From assembly GCA_035079385.1 (NCBI GenBank), contig JAVHKY010000053.1:5146001-5210000 (forward strand): a stretch of 64,000 nt of DNA, in the 5' to 3' direction. The notes under the pieces were generated by a model that did not search any database, was not told the DNA's origin, and worked only from the letters and a program-made list of their open reading frames with translations. The stretch comes from Aspidiotus rigidus (taxonomy: Eukaryota > Arthropoda > Insecta > Hemiptera > Diaspididae). A program made the position numbers and the translations under genes. Every line of letters starts with the position of its first letter. Positions within the stretch are counted from its first letter, which is position 1. Shown here in pieces: positions 25,645 to 37,249 of this stretch.

Positions 25645-27724
25645 TTAGCTTTCTGGAACATCAATTTCATTTCTAGCTATATGAAATGCAGCAATTAGTG
25701 AGCTCAATTGTAGTTTTTCGCTTGTACCAGCTGATAATCTGTACTCAACGTCAGCCAATTTGATTAATAATTCGACTAGCGTCTCCGATGGCAGTTCAAC
25801 TATCAAAGAACAAAAATAATAGAAAGAATTCAAACGCTAGATCCATGAAAATAAGAACGGTTAGATAGAATTTTACAAATTTCATTCCCAGCCACTCTGA
25901 GAAGCTAATTTTTCTTATTCACAGATAGATGCATATTAAGAAAAGGTTTCCCAATATTTTTTGGAGCACGGCTTCTTGAATCGAAAATGAAAATTTCGCG
26001 ACACTCGACCCACAACGAAATTCTATTTACACCATAATACATACATTTCTCATGATTTTCAGAATGTCATTGAAATTCTTACGATATGCCAGGAACTTTT
26101 GTGGTACCGATAATTTAGGTTTATCCTTAGTTAACAAATGAACTGATGTCTGAATTAAAATCCACAACCCTCGATTACTTCCAATACCACGCGGAATTTA
26201 GTCAACATTTTCGGCACCATGAAAGTTACGGTGTTCATTTTGGTCATTGGTTTTGCCAGAAATCATGGACCATACATTCGTATAGTTAATTGGAACGAGA
26301 AAATATGGTATAGTCAGTAATACTAAGAATGATTTCATGAACAAGTTATAATTTATGACTTGGAAAAAACCACTTGTGTTTTTCTCGACATTCTGAAAAA
26401 GATGTAATATGACTGTAGTCATAAAAAACTGCATCTCATCGATACAATTTCAACCTACCTCGATGTAAAAACGTATGTACTTCACTCAAGATGTCTTGCA
26501 ACGCTAAACCTTTCTCTATTTTTAGGGATTGAATATCTGTAACGAATAAGAAACTAATAAACAAACTATCCTTCGCGAGAAATTCGATAATGTGATGAAA
26601 TAAAATGACAAGATCTCACTATTATAGGTGGCGAGGAATGTATCATTCAGTAACCATTTCATAACGTTAACGATATCTTTTTTTAGAGGATGCCCTACAC
26701 ACGTGTAAACAGCATTCTCGTCAACCTTTGGAAAAGCTGTAGCGGCACTTTGTAAAATATTGAGGACTTTTCGCATATCGCCTTGGGCAAGATCTATTAA
26801 AGCTGTTTTTCCATCCTCGGTTACATCGACTCTAATAATACGAATCAATCAGTTACAAATATCACGAGCTTTCAGACAATATTGTTCCACTCACTTTTCT
26901 TGTTGTATCACGAAATCCAGTCTTGGTAGGATTTGTTCTCCGGAGAGAGGACCAAAACGGAATCGAGTACATCTGGATTGCAGAGCGGGTATTATTTTAC
27001 TCAAATAATTGCATATTAAGCAAAACCGAACATTTTCGGTGAACTTTTCGATAACTGTAAAATTTAAAGATTAATGAAAATATCTTCAAAACAATGGATC
27101 ATTGTACTTTAATCGAACTCTCCTCACTTCTTCTTAAGGCATTCTGAGCATCATTGGTCATTGCGTCCGCTTCGTCGAGAATTACTAATTTAAAACCAGA
27201 TTTAAATATGGTTCGCGTTGATGCGAAATTCAATATTGGACCTCGGACAGTTCCGATTCCACGATCATCAGAAGCGTTCAATTCTAGTACCTAAAAGAAT
27301 TTTCGATAAAGTTTCATGCAATTATTTTTGCGATATCGAATGATTTCAGGAACATTTGAAATACCATTGAACGGAACTGCCCCGCTGAGTATAACTTTTT
27401 CGCGCAAGCGAGAATGGCGCTAGTTTTCCCAGTTCCAGGAGGTCCATAGAATAATAAATGAGGTAACTGATTTTCGTCGATGAACTTGGTAACTAAACAA
27501 GCACAGAGAAGATGAAGTTTGCTTCTATTCTAAAGGACGAGCGAAATACCGGCGTACTTACTAGTTTTGATGATATCTTCGTGAGATATCAGGTCTTGTA
27601 ATGTACTAGGACGATACTTTTCAACCCTGTCAAGAAAAGGTAAATTGATGTACTACCGTCCTGGATTTTTGTAGAATTAAAAGGTTACATACCAAGGCAA
27701 GTTAGGACTCTCTGTAGCAACCAT
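25645..27724 (-). CDS. RFC5: Replication factor C subunit 5 (clamp-loader ATPase), 8 exons
   Basis: RFC5 is a small subunit of the nuclear clamp loader that opens PCNA onto primed DNA. Exons on the minus strand: 27693-27724, 27562-27626, 27365-27492, 27128-27290, 26895-27054, 26620-26831, 26459-26536 and 25645-25799. Every junction is GT/AG, and the 993 nt give 330 residues plus stop, close to the roughly 340 of animal RFC5. Visible motifs: VEKYRPSTL (12-20), Walker A GPPGTGKT (49-56), ELNASDDRG (78-86), Walker B with DEAD (114-117), SRC sensor/arginine finger (156-158), and the RFC5-like C-terminal stretch [20 protein letters not shown]. Introns are 63-83 bp except the last (659 bp). The start ATG at 27,724 opens the conserved N-terminus. 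No disabling change was seen. Confidence 0.97.
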
Positions 27725-30700
27725 GATTGTTTCTGCGGAATGAGATGAGTTATTTGATAGTAATAGAAGGAGGTATTTTGGGTAATGGAATTTAGATTAA
27801 AAGTTCAGCATAGATTCATACAGTCAGCTCTGTCATCCGAAATTCAGATTTCAGACGAGAAAAGCCGAATTCAACGAATTGATAAGCCCATGTTTCCGAA
27901 TAGCGGGAAACCTCTTCTCCTGAGAAAACTGAGACTTATTTATATAATGGAATCCTGGATAAGTTGTTGTTATCAGAGCAGCATGCAGTTTGGCAGCGTG
28001 AGAACTGAGGAGTAAGACAGGATCAAAGATTAGGATCAGCAGAAATTGAGACGAGAAGAGAAGACTCTAACTTCTTTTATTTAAAAATGATAAAATGAAA
28101 TTATGAATGATCATTGGTAGTAATAAAATCTTTGGCTAGCAGATGTTGAACATTGTTTAAAATTTTTTAAAAAACCAAACATCAAAAACTTTGAAAATGA
28201 GAGAAATTGATCCCTATAAAAACTTCTTCTTGAGATTTTTAAAATTGAATGAAAAATTAGAGAGATTAACCCCTAAAATTAATTTTTTAGGAATATTGGA
28301 AGTGTCGAAAAACGATGAAAAACTTGGTTGCGCTGTAGAAAAAAACTTGAGTGCGCCAGGACATACATGTCTTATCTAATAATATTAGTACCTATTTCAT
28401 ATATTGATATTCACCAAAATTGATGATTTTTGATTTTTTTCTACCAATGCAAGCTTGATACATTTTTCATTACTTATGCCTACTCTTCTCCAATCCTTCA
28501 TATTCATGAGTCCGTACAGGTAATTCGAATTTTAGGAAAAAGGGAAATATTTTCATTCCGGCAGTTTCTCCATATTTTTTTTTTGCGAACGAGGAAAGAA
28601 ACAAATTTTGATAAACTCTTATATCATAAGTACCTACTATAGAGGTTCACGATTCTAATTAATGATTCAAATGAATTCCTTTTTTCTCCGCAGAATCACC
28701 AATTATCAACAAAAAATAGACGAGACGAGTACAGTTCTCCAAAATCATAAAACTGTGCATAAAATTTAGAAGAAAATGAAAACAAGAAAAGCTGAACACA
28801 GACAACACGAGAAAAATACGTTAAATACCTTCGTGAATTTTTCCGAAGAAATATCATTCTAATCGAATAATACCTAGCTATCTCAATTTTTGCTTCAAAT
28901 CTTTTTTTTTGTTGCACGAACTCGATTGATTGGTTCTATGAGAGAAGGAAGAGGCTATTCAAGAATTCGAGTTGTCTCCTTAGTAACTGAACTCGAAAGA
29001 TCGAAATAACGGGCAAAACAGATTTTGAGCAGGCCATAAATTCCGAGCCTTGATTCAATAACGATTTTTTTTTAACCACTTTCGAGCAGGTTGTTTCATG
29101 AAAGGTGATTTCGCGAAAAACGTCCGATATCCGCGGTTTGGCAACATAACTTAACTTGGCTTCTGAATGGAGAGGAGGATTTGGTAATAATTTCACCTCA
29201 AGAGCCATATACAGCACTATGATGGAAGAGAGACCTAGAATATTTTTCACCATCGAGCTAACATAAGAAAAGGGGATTTAAAACTATCGACTTTCGAGCT
29301 ATGTATGATAGGAAGAGGACTTGTGAGGACTTGAAAAATCTTCAAACATCAAACTAGATAAATATTAAGAAAATGGAGAGTAAAAAAAAAAATGTTGACT
29401 TTCAAGAATAATATTTAAGAAGGACCTTGAATATTTTTAACAATCGAGTATGGATGCATAAATGCGGCGTGAACTTGGAAAAGTTTTAAATGTCGACCTA
29501 TATATGTCAAGAAAAGTCTTTTTGGAAATATTTTTTGACTTCAGGAGGGGCTTGGTATATTTCCGATCATCGAGACTCTGTTCAACATTTCTCATCAGGA
29601 ACGAGTAAAATATGTTCAATGCTTAAGATAATTGTCACTAGAAAAAAGTACGACGAAACCAAATAGTGTAGTCAATATTTTAAAATATAATTAAAAAATG
29701 ACGAGGTGTTTTCTATTGGTTCCAAAAAATGAAACATGTTATCGCCTCATGCAATTACCACCAATTATTCTTTCCTCTTATTTTTATAATTATTTGCACC
29801 TATTTTGAATTGAAATTTCTTGCGAGATAAGCTTTGTAAGTTATTATAAAGAATTCAGAGGAAAAATTAAAATGGTACACTTTTATACTTCAAGCAAACA
29901 AAAACTATACTGATTGCTATACCGGAAATAAAGTGATAAAATTCGCCATACTCAGACCAACAAAAAAACGTTTATCACTTTCGAGGTAAAAGTAACCTGT
30001 ATTTTGCAAGTCTTATCTGTGGTCTATTATTTGGCACTTCTTATCACGTGCCGATAAATTATGCTTATGTGAAACCTCACGAAGAGATAGTACATTTCTT
30101 CAGTCATATAATTACATATTGTCAACTGTAACAAGTCGGTAAGTAATATTTCCCAAATTTAGAATAAGTACCGTACAGAATACAGGTAAGATCTAATTTT
30201 GAAATATTTTTTGTTAATTTAAAAAGAATATGCGCACCTACCCTCGTGAAATTAATTAGGTATTATTATTTTAATTTTATTCTCCATTAATTTGTAGACA
30301 AATTGGATGAATTTTAATAGAGAATGATTAAAAATACAGCGAATTTAGCGAAAATCTTGTTTCAAAATTTTTCGATTTCTGTACGGAAAAATTTAGATTA
30401 TAGTTAATTTTAATTTTAGAAGACTTACATTGAGCTCCTAAATAATTGATCACCTAAAAGATGGCGAGTTTTACAAGTTATAAGCTATTTTGATACACTA
30501 TAGTTTAGGTATAACTGCATATTTTTTTGCAAAGTCTTTCTGAGAAACCTGAAATGGTTCAGTGGTACCCACCATTACAGGATTACTATCGAGGGTGGAG
30601 GATCGGATTCTCTTGATCTGCTTCAATGATATTAATAACACTGCTGTATATTTCTAGATTTTTGAATAAACTAAATTACGTAGTCATTTATATAACTTTA

Positions 30701-31110
30701 CTTCTGAAAATCTTGCTTAAGGTTCCATAGAAATAAGAAATATTGGAAAAGGCTGGAAAACTTGAAAAAGTAGGAAATATCGAAAACTTTTTTCAGGTGG
30801 GTATCCTACGTATTATGACCGTACAAATTCGCAAGTATCTATCATATGAAAGCTCATTGTTTCGGATTGATCGATTTTTAGTTTGTGGTGGTTAAGAACA
30901 CCCGCACTCGACAATACTTACCTCTTCCGCAAGATTAAGAGAGTATATCGAAGGTATATGTAGAGTCACACTGCAGTTAGGTACATCTGCGGGGGGGCTC
31001 GTGATATATTGGCCACTCTGCTAATAGGAACTTACAAATATAAATCATTTTTCCAATTGTATAAGTTGGACTAGATTGAAAATACACTATACCCAAGTTG
31101 TCAAATTTGT
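27725..31110. other. Unassigned sequence upstream of RFC5
   Basis: Holds the RFC5 5' region and then AT-rich sequence. A 105-residue minus-strand frame at 28,936-29,253 begins with a hydrophobic stretch that could be a signal peptide, but the frame has no known motif. A tRNA-like pair of boxes occurs near 30,550-30,610 without a proper acceptor stem. Confidence 0.4.
28936..29253 (-). CDS. Hypothetical 105-residue open frame with hydrophobic N-terminus
   Basis: It begins with MVKNILGLSSIIVLYMALEV, which could serve as a signal peptide, followed by a basic, mostly polar region with two Cys and a second hydrophobic C-terminal patch. I recognise no family. There is no clear splice site, TATA box or poly(A) signal to support it. 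In AT-rich DNA a frame of this length can arise by chance. Confidence 0.2.
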   Translation of the reverse strand: MVKNILGLSSIIVLYMALEVKLLPNPPLHSEAKLSYVAKPRISDVFREITFHETTCSKVVKKKSLLNQGSEFMACSKSVLPVISIFRVQLLRRQLEFLNSLFLLS

Positions 31111-31174
31111 TTTTGATTTCAGGTAACAACAATAATTTTCTGAAATAATCACTGGCGTAAAGATTTCCAAAAAT

Positions 31175-31429
31175 ATGAAACTGACAAACATATCCTTTTA
31201 TATCTTGCTTTTGGGCATTATTGTTACAATAGTACAATCGAAGACTCCAAGCAATTCACATATATCTCCAAGTGATTATAAACGCTATGAGCTTGGTCCT
31301 GAGGATTATGATTGGTATCCGAATGTATATGTTTATGATAAAACACCACAAAATGCAACTATTGCTACTATTGAATACAATTATAATTGTTCTGCTCATG
31401 GTAAAAATAAGTACACAAAATCTTCTTAG
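31175..31429 (+). CDS. Small putative secreted peptide (84 residues)
   Basis: A strong signal peptide (about residues 1-22, MKLTNISFYILLLGIIVTIV then QS) is followed by a short acidic, tyrosine-rich mature region with a single Cys and two possible N-glycosylation sites (NAT and NCS). A good 3' splice acceptor (TTTTGATTTCAG) ends near 31,122, suggesting an upstream untranslated exon. An AATAAA poly(A) signal lies at 31,600-31,605. No family was recognised. Such short, fast-evolving secreted proteins are typical of saliva or venom repertoires in arthropods, but that role is only a guess here. Confidence 0.6.
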   Translation: MKLTNISFYILLLGIIVTIVQSKTPSNSHISPSDYKRYELGPEDYDWYPNVYVYDKTPQNATIATIEYNYNCSAHGKNKYTKSS

Positions 31430-31599
31430 AATTTTCTCCTTAGTTCTTAAAAACATAAATTCAATTCTTTTATTATTTATATCCAGCTATTATCATTATC
31501 CTGTAATTAATTTTAACGTAGCTCCCACAATATAATTTAGTACAAATAATACAGTTAATTTTCTTCCAACTTTTTCTATTCTATAATTATGATAAAATT

Positions 31600-31605
31600 A
31601 ATAAA
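31600..31605 (+). terminator. Poly(A) signal AATAAA
   Basis: Canonical AATAAA 170 bp after the stop codon of the small secreted peptide, the likely 3' processing signal of that gene. AT-rich context makes chance occurrence possible. Confidence 0.45.
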
Positions 31606-31609
31606 GAAT

Positions 31610-34470
31610 TAATAATATTTTGAACGTTGTATTAGTTATATTTCGAGACCTACCATCATTCCTTCGGAAAATAGAAGAGGATACCTACCTAATAATCCAA
31701 TATAAAATATGGTTTCATTTATTGTTAGATCATCAGCCCAAAATAGAAAATTCGGTGACAAAAATTGTACCTATCTAAAATATGTGATGTGAATAAAGAA
31801 AGGAACAATGATTAATATCGAAGGGGAGATACTTTTTCCTGCAGTATTTGCAACACAAGGTTACTCTTTAGAGGTAATCCTTCTTCGATACGTTTAACCG
31901 TAATTTGGAAGGTCGTATATATTTTAATAATTGATGTTTTATAGTCACTTAAAATTATTGTCAACTGCGATCAAATACTGAGTAGGTATCTATCGATTTC
32001 CCCCTATTTCTCTCTTTTTTTTTCTTACCTCTTGCTCCAAGAAGGACAGAATGTGTAGTTATCAATTGATTTCTCATTATTTTACTGACAAGTTCAATAA
32101 TTGAAGAAAATTAAGTTCGGTCGCGCGATGTTAGGTGAAGCTATTTGCGGTAGGTACAAAGTGAGATTGACTTATGTACTTATTTCCAAAACAAAGTTTA
32201 GAAGGAGAATATTATATTTTTAAAAAATATTGAATTAGAATGAAATTATACTTTGTTTTCTTGCAAGTTTTCCTTCGATCTTTATAAAAAATCCAATCGT
32301 TTTAAATTTTTTCTAATGGTGTTTGTTTCAAGAATATTCGCCGTTATAATGTACCAGTGAATGTAAGTACATGCCAATTTTCCGACAAAGAAAACATGAC
32401 GTAAAATACATGTATATCCACTTTCTCAGTGCGCACTACTAAATCATACGGAAACATCAAAAAATTTTCGAAGGAGCCTTTTCATCAGATAGGTTTATAT
32501 AGCTTGAAAATGAAATTTTTTTCAAGCCCTGAGTTTAACAGAACGAGAAAACAAGGAAAAAAAGGATCACTCATCGCTTGGTGGCCAAGCAAACTTACGC
32601 GAGAAAAAATGGAGTTCACAACGTACGGCCATCAAACAAAAACCATAGGGGTTCTTCTAATTATCTAAATGTAATACAGCATATTTATATAGTGTAGAAG
32701 AAGAGTCTTATTGAGTCGCCCAATATCTGTAGAATTCCCGTCGTTCGGGAACCATTAGTTACGTTCAATAAAGGAATTTGGCTATCGTAAGAACAAAAAA
32801 TAGAGAATTTCGAGCGACTGGGGAAAATAGGTGTACCAGAGTTGAGAAAACTAAACAGGGATTTCATTGAACATACATATAATTGTGAACGGAAGCTCGA
32901 AATTAACGGTTTAGAGTTTCCACTAGGAAGACCAAGGGTAAGTAAAGCTAGCTTCTATTTTCAAAGTATTCGTCACACGTAAAACATTCGAAATTGAAGT
33001 CTATTCACTCAACATAGTTCTAAAATTATTTCATCAAGTATTTTGTAAACGACAGGAAAAAAATAAAAATAATTACTGAAAAGCAATTGCTAGGTGGAAA
33101 TAGGAGCACAAAAAGAAACCAAACAAAACAACGAAATAAAAGATAAATTAATAAGCAAAGACTGATGGCTTACAAAATAATAAAAATGAGAATAAAAGAG
33201 GAAGAAGAATGAAAAAGATGAGGTGAATACTTACGCATAAACAGCTTGACTTTCCAAATTGCTATTGTTTTCTTCTTCTTCGTTTTTCTTTCTCAATACC
33301 TATTAAATAGCGCCTAGATTATAAACAAGAAGATTGAAGGTTCTATCTTGGTTGAGAATAGCCAAAATAATTTCTTATTTGAATATCAGTTAGGCTGGTT
33401 CGCTTCAAAGTAAAATACTCAGCTCAAATGTCTCTTATTAGAGTTAGGAGAGTCCACTCTAGACATGCTTTTGCTTAGACCAAGCGGAAGCTTTTATAAT
33501 TACCGTATACAGTTTTACTCTGCAGTACCCAGTAGGCCACTATCGTTAACGTGTAATAGTGCGGCACTGAAGGTCTGAAGAATGAAGCATGCAGCTTCAA
33601 GTCAAGCGTGCATGTTCTACGTGGCCACACTGATTAAAAAACTTGTTTGTTTGTTTACATTCTATTTCATCGATAATGCGAAAAATAGACTAAAAAATAG
33701 TGAAATTTTCCCGCATTCCGTGCAAACAAATTACCGTGATTTTTGAATACTCGCGATTTTCCATCGACATATGTTTATTTTAAGAAAAAAATACTCAGTT
33801 TATAATTCTTCCAATCGAAATCTGGTGTGATCCTAATTTCGGATAATCTATGCAATAGTCTGTTCTATTTCTCCGACCGAAGAATAAATGATCCATCACT
33901 AGATTTTTGGTAAGTAGAGATTTGTAAAGATAATTAAACTGATAACCGGTTCAGTTATTCATGCAATCGGATCCAGGTGTCTGAGAACGTTTAGTTACTT
34001 ATTTGAACTATTATAATATAGAGTCGTTTCGTAGATTTTTCTATGATTAGAATAGGTCGACTCCTGACTATTTTGAAAGAGAAATTATCTAACACCTATT
34101 TTGGAACGTACAACTTTCATTCTGCGTACTTACCTGTAAAAGAACGAATAATTTTTTGCAATTAGATCGTATTTTTGGCTAGAATTTAGCCTTGGCACGG
34201 TGGAAATTTTCCTACGAATTTTTTCATCGATCGTCGGCGAGTACCTAGGTACTGTTTGATATTCGTTAGATTTTGCTTCTCATTGAATCGGTGCACCCTT
34301 CTTGTAGCCTCAATCCACCAAACTTTAAGATGCAGAAAGATACTTCATTTGTATCATCTCAACCTTGGAGTAGACATTGAATCAAAGACGCAGACGTCTC
34401 GTTTGAAAAAAAAAATATGGCCAATTTCGGTCTATTCGCAAGTTGATTTGTTTTTTCCTGTTCACCCATT
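31610..34470. other. Unassigned sequence
   Basis: No gene or repeat family recognised. The frame at 32,429-32,668 (plus) lacks any motif. Confidence 0.4.
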
Positions 34471-34476
34471 TTTCAG

Positions 34477-34576
34477 TCACAGTGAGAATAAAGTTGAAGA
34501 CCGGCAGCCATATGACCTCTTCCTTGGATTGGGGAAAAGAACGAAACATGTAGTCAACATTTACCCGCGGTATTGA
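34477..34576 (+). CDS. Possible terminal exon with a dibasic amidation-like site
   Basis: A strong polypyrimidine tract and CAG end at 34,476. The following open frame reads about 32 residues to a stop and contains QPYDLFLGLGKR. Gly-Lys-Arg after a short hydrophobic peptide is the usual neuropeptide cleavage and amidation signal. No upstream signal-peptide exon was found, so this is only a candidate. It may equally be a chance frame. Confidence 0.2.
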
Positions 34577-34723
34577 AGTAAATCCTCGCTTAGGGGAGAG
34601 AATTTATTGTTTAACAATACGTCGTTTAATGTTGGTAGCTCAGATTCACTTTCACTGAATGAAGATTCTCCCTACCTCGATCGCGTAATTAATCACCGCT
34701 GATTTGCCGTACACCTTTCAACA

Positions 34724-34909
34724 ATGAATGCAAGATTTCCGAAGTATCGTTCTTCTAATTACTTTGAAAACGACGCTCAGCAGGCGGCTTATTACCGTCG
34801 TATCTCCGAGCGAGTGAATTTAACATTGCAGTCCAGCAAGAGGAGAATGTTCCGCGTATGGAATCTCGTTCTGAATCAATACATGATTGAAAAGTTATTG
34901 ATGGAATAA
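34724..34909 (+). CDS. Hypothetical 61-residue charged open frame
   Basis: ATG in a good context (CAACAATGA) opens a 61-residue frame that is strongly basic and helical in character (for example YYRRISERVNLTLQSSKRRM), unlike the hydrophobic chance frames around it. No family was recognised, and no splice sites or poly(A) signal are evident. It could be a small gene or a fragment of a mobile element. Confidence 0.25.
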   Translation: MNARFPKYRSSNYFENDAQQAAYYRRISERVNLTLQSSKRRMFRVWNLVLNQYMIEKLLME

Positions 34910-35280
34910 CGTTAATTGAAAGAAGTACCTTTAAAATACCCTATTCACAAGTTTTCAACGGGTATGGAAAACCTTTTTTTTTTTTTCACGTTCCTAATTA
35001 TTCTTGGTAGTTTTAAACTGTCGTTCTCAGCTTCCTCAATTCATCATGTTCGCGCCTGACATTACGTCGTAAATGTCGCGAAACTTCTACTAGAAAATGA
35101 CATTAAGCCGATGAGTACTCGATTGCTTTTTTTGTTCACTTTCACGTTACTTCACTCTGTCGTCATTTGCATATACCATTCGACGATTAATTATTCTTTA
35201 TCTATTCTGGTTTCTTGCTGACCGCATTTTGAGTAATCTTCTATCTGCGATGTCGACTCCCTTACATATTATCGTTTGAT

Positions 35281-35372
35281 TTTTTTTTCATCTTTAACGA
35301 GCTTCTAAATTGCACTTGAGGCTATTGGCTCGGCGTTACAACTTGTAAAATAGGTTCCCAATTTTCCCTTGA
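35281..35372 (-). mobile_element. 3' end of a Jockey/I retroposon (5'-truncated copy)
   Basis: A T run is followed by TTTAACGAGC, then GGCTATTGGCTCGGCG and TTACAACTTGTAAAATAGG. These match the 3' ends of the copies at 49.8 kb and 63.3 kb. Read on the minus strand it has the family's terminal hairpin (CGAGC ... GCTCG) followed by a poly(A) tail. Only about 90 bp remain. Confidence 0.7.
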
Positions 35373-35802
35373 ATTCAATTTGCGATTTTTTTTTCTTCTT
35401 GCATAATTCTTGTTTCGTATTTAGAAATATTGTATACACTTGGATGTGGTGTGTTGTATACTTGAACTTATTAGAAAATCAATTTATTCTCGCGTCACGC
35501 CTCGTAGGATAGTTTGAAATTAAAATTCTTTTTGGCGCTCGAGATATAGTCAAAATCTACGTTTACTCAAGAATGAATGACAAATTCTTCCTTTCAATTT
35601 ATAAAAATTTTGTTCCGAAGAATCAGTATAATTTATATAAGTTCACAAACTTCTGAGACAGTAAAATAACAATTTCGGAATTTTGGTTTTATTGTTTTTT
35701 TTTTTTTTCTTTCTTTCGGATAGATATCGTGTGCTAAGAAAAGTGAGCATCGTAGATCAAAATTTTTCAAGTTCTTTCTTCTTTTTGAATCGAAATCTTG
35801 GA

Positions 35803-36155
35803 AATTTTTGGAAAAGGTACTCATGGTATAAAAAAGTTTTGGCTCGGGAAGATCTTTCCTTGTGTGTATGTAGGTGCGAACTTATTGTTCGGCGATCAGT
35901 ATTTTTTCATAACTCGAAAATAAGTCGTCAAAGACACCCTGTGTAAGTACATATATAGCTAAACTTTCGGTACTTGAAGAACTTCGTAACAGATGACAGA
36001 TTATCGCGAGTTTTTGTAAATTAGTACTCATCGTAAAAAGTTGCGGATCGAAAAGATTTTCCATATCTTTGGCGATTGGTATTTTTTTAAAGCTCGAAAA
36101 TAGGTCGTCGAATACACCGTGTACGAACACGTGTAGGTAGACTTCGGGAAATTTC
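35803..36155. repeat. Diverged tandem duplication (about 205-bp spacing)
   Basis: Sequence from about 35,803-35,985 recurs at about 36,008-36,155. Matching phrases include TACTCATGGTATAAAAAGTT against TACTCATCGTAAAAAGTT, GGCGATCAGTATTTTTTCA against GGCGATTGGTATTTTTTTA, and CTCGAAAATAAGTCGTC against CTCGAAAATAGGTCGTC. No coding role was seen. Confidence 0.7.
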
Positions 36156-36349
36156 CGAGCTCCATATGTATTTGATGGAATTTCTTGAATGGGTCACATA
36201 TAAATGTAACAGGTGGAAATTTCGAGTTTTAGGTCTGTTGTACAACAAAAGATTTCGGATGTACTTCGTGACTTGGCGCACCCTTCAAATTTTGGGGTAT
36301 TTCCATCAAAACGAAAAAAAATTCCAAGCTTGAAAAAAAAAAAAACAGT

Positions 36350-36660
36350 GAAGACCTCTCAAATTCTGAGCATGGTGACGTCATCACTGTCACATAGCGT
36401 ACGGTATTCATAAATTCCGTCAAATGGCCGCGTAAACAATGTATTTCCCAAGGTCACTTTATGTAATGAGAATGGATTTGTAGAAGCGGAGGAGACATTG
36501 AGATCGTCTGCAAAAAGTCGTTCAGAGAAGGTAAAGGTGAACACAGTTTATTAGATTGTTTATGGCAATTAGGCACAGAGAAACACTTCAAACCTTCACT
36601 GGGGGACGTTTTTTGGATGGAGTAGAAGGAAGAGTACAGGTTATGAATTCGGCTCGAAAC
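36350..36660 (-). mobile_element. Jockey/I RT fragment (second copy)
   Basis: The minus strand contains an LFADDLNVSSAST block, the catalytic FADD motif of the family. It is preceded by a stretch that parallels, at the nucleotide level, the RT region of the neighbouring copy at about 37,600-37,760 (matching the ATTTAATAAACTGTG region). It is a separate, degenerate copy of the same family. Confidence 0.6.
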
Positions 36661-37249
36661 TCCGCTAACGGCAGCAGCAGTTGTGCTTTTTCCAAGTTCC
36701 TCCCCTTATCATCGCTCAAAAGTCATAATTTTCTCAAATCGCCAAACTAGATCGGAGTTCTTCCTCCCTCTTCGAAAGAATTGGGTCGCCTTCAAAAATG
36801 TTTTCAAGTACCTTAATCAGGTTAGAGGCCCCTCCTTCCTGTTCATATGTATGGCTCAAAAGTCGAAAGCTTTTGAAGTGCCAAAATTAAATAAGAGTTC
36901 CTTCTATTTCGGACAACCATCTTTGAAAGATTTCCCGCAGTCCAAGGAAATTGATATTTTTACTGGAAATAAATTTGGCAAAAATGAAACTCTGAATGAT
37001 CGTCAGTCACTGTGTCCTAATGAATCCTTTGAACCCCCCCCCCCCCCCTCCACCCCTCCTGACAGGAGCGCCGCTCACCAGAGTAGAATAACTGCCTAAA
37101 AAAAAATTGGTAGGGAGAGGGAAACTAATCTTGAACGCAAGAAAGTTGATTGGCAATCGATAATTAACGGAATCGTCATGGCTGGTGCGCAAAGTATCAA
37201 GGTTCAAACGGAGACCAGAGGATTGCATTGCATCCAATGTCTTTAAAAA

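Noticed and set aside
27785..28015. 76-residue plus-strand frame next to RFC5
   Set aside because: No motif or promoter evidence. Overlaps the probable RFC5 upstream region.
30548..30620. Possible tRNA or tRNA-derived SINE (A-box TGGTTCAGTGGTA, B-box-like GGATCGGATTC)
   Set aside because: The boxes are spaced plausibly and a weak T-arm can be drawn, but no 7-bp acceptor stem or anticodon arm fits.
36683..37099. 138-residue plus-strand open frame ending in a proline run
   Set aside because: The proline run is an artefact of a C homopolymer near 37,031. The frame lies between antisense retroposon fragments and shows no domain.
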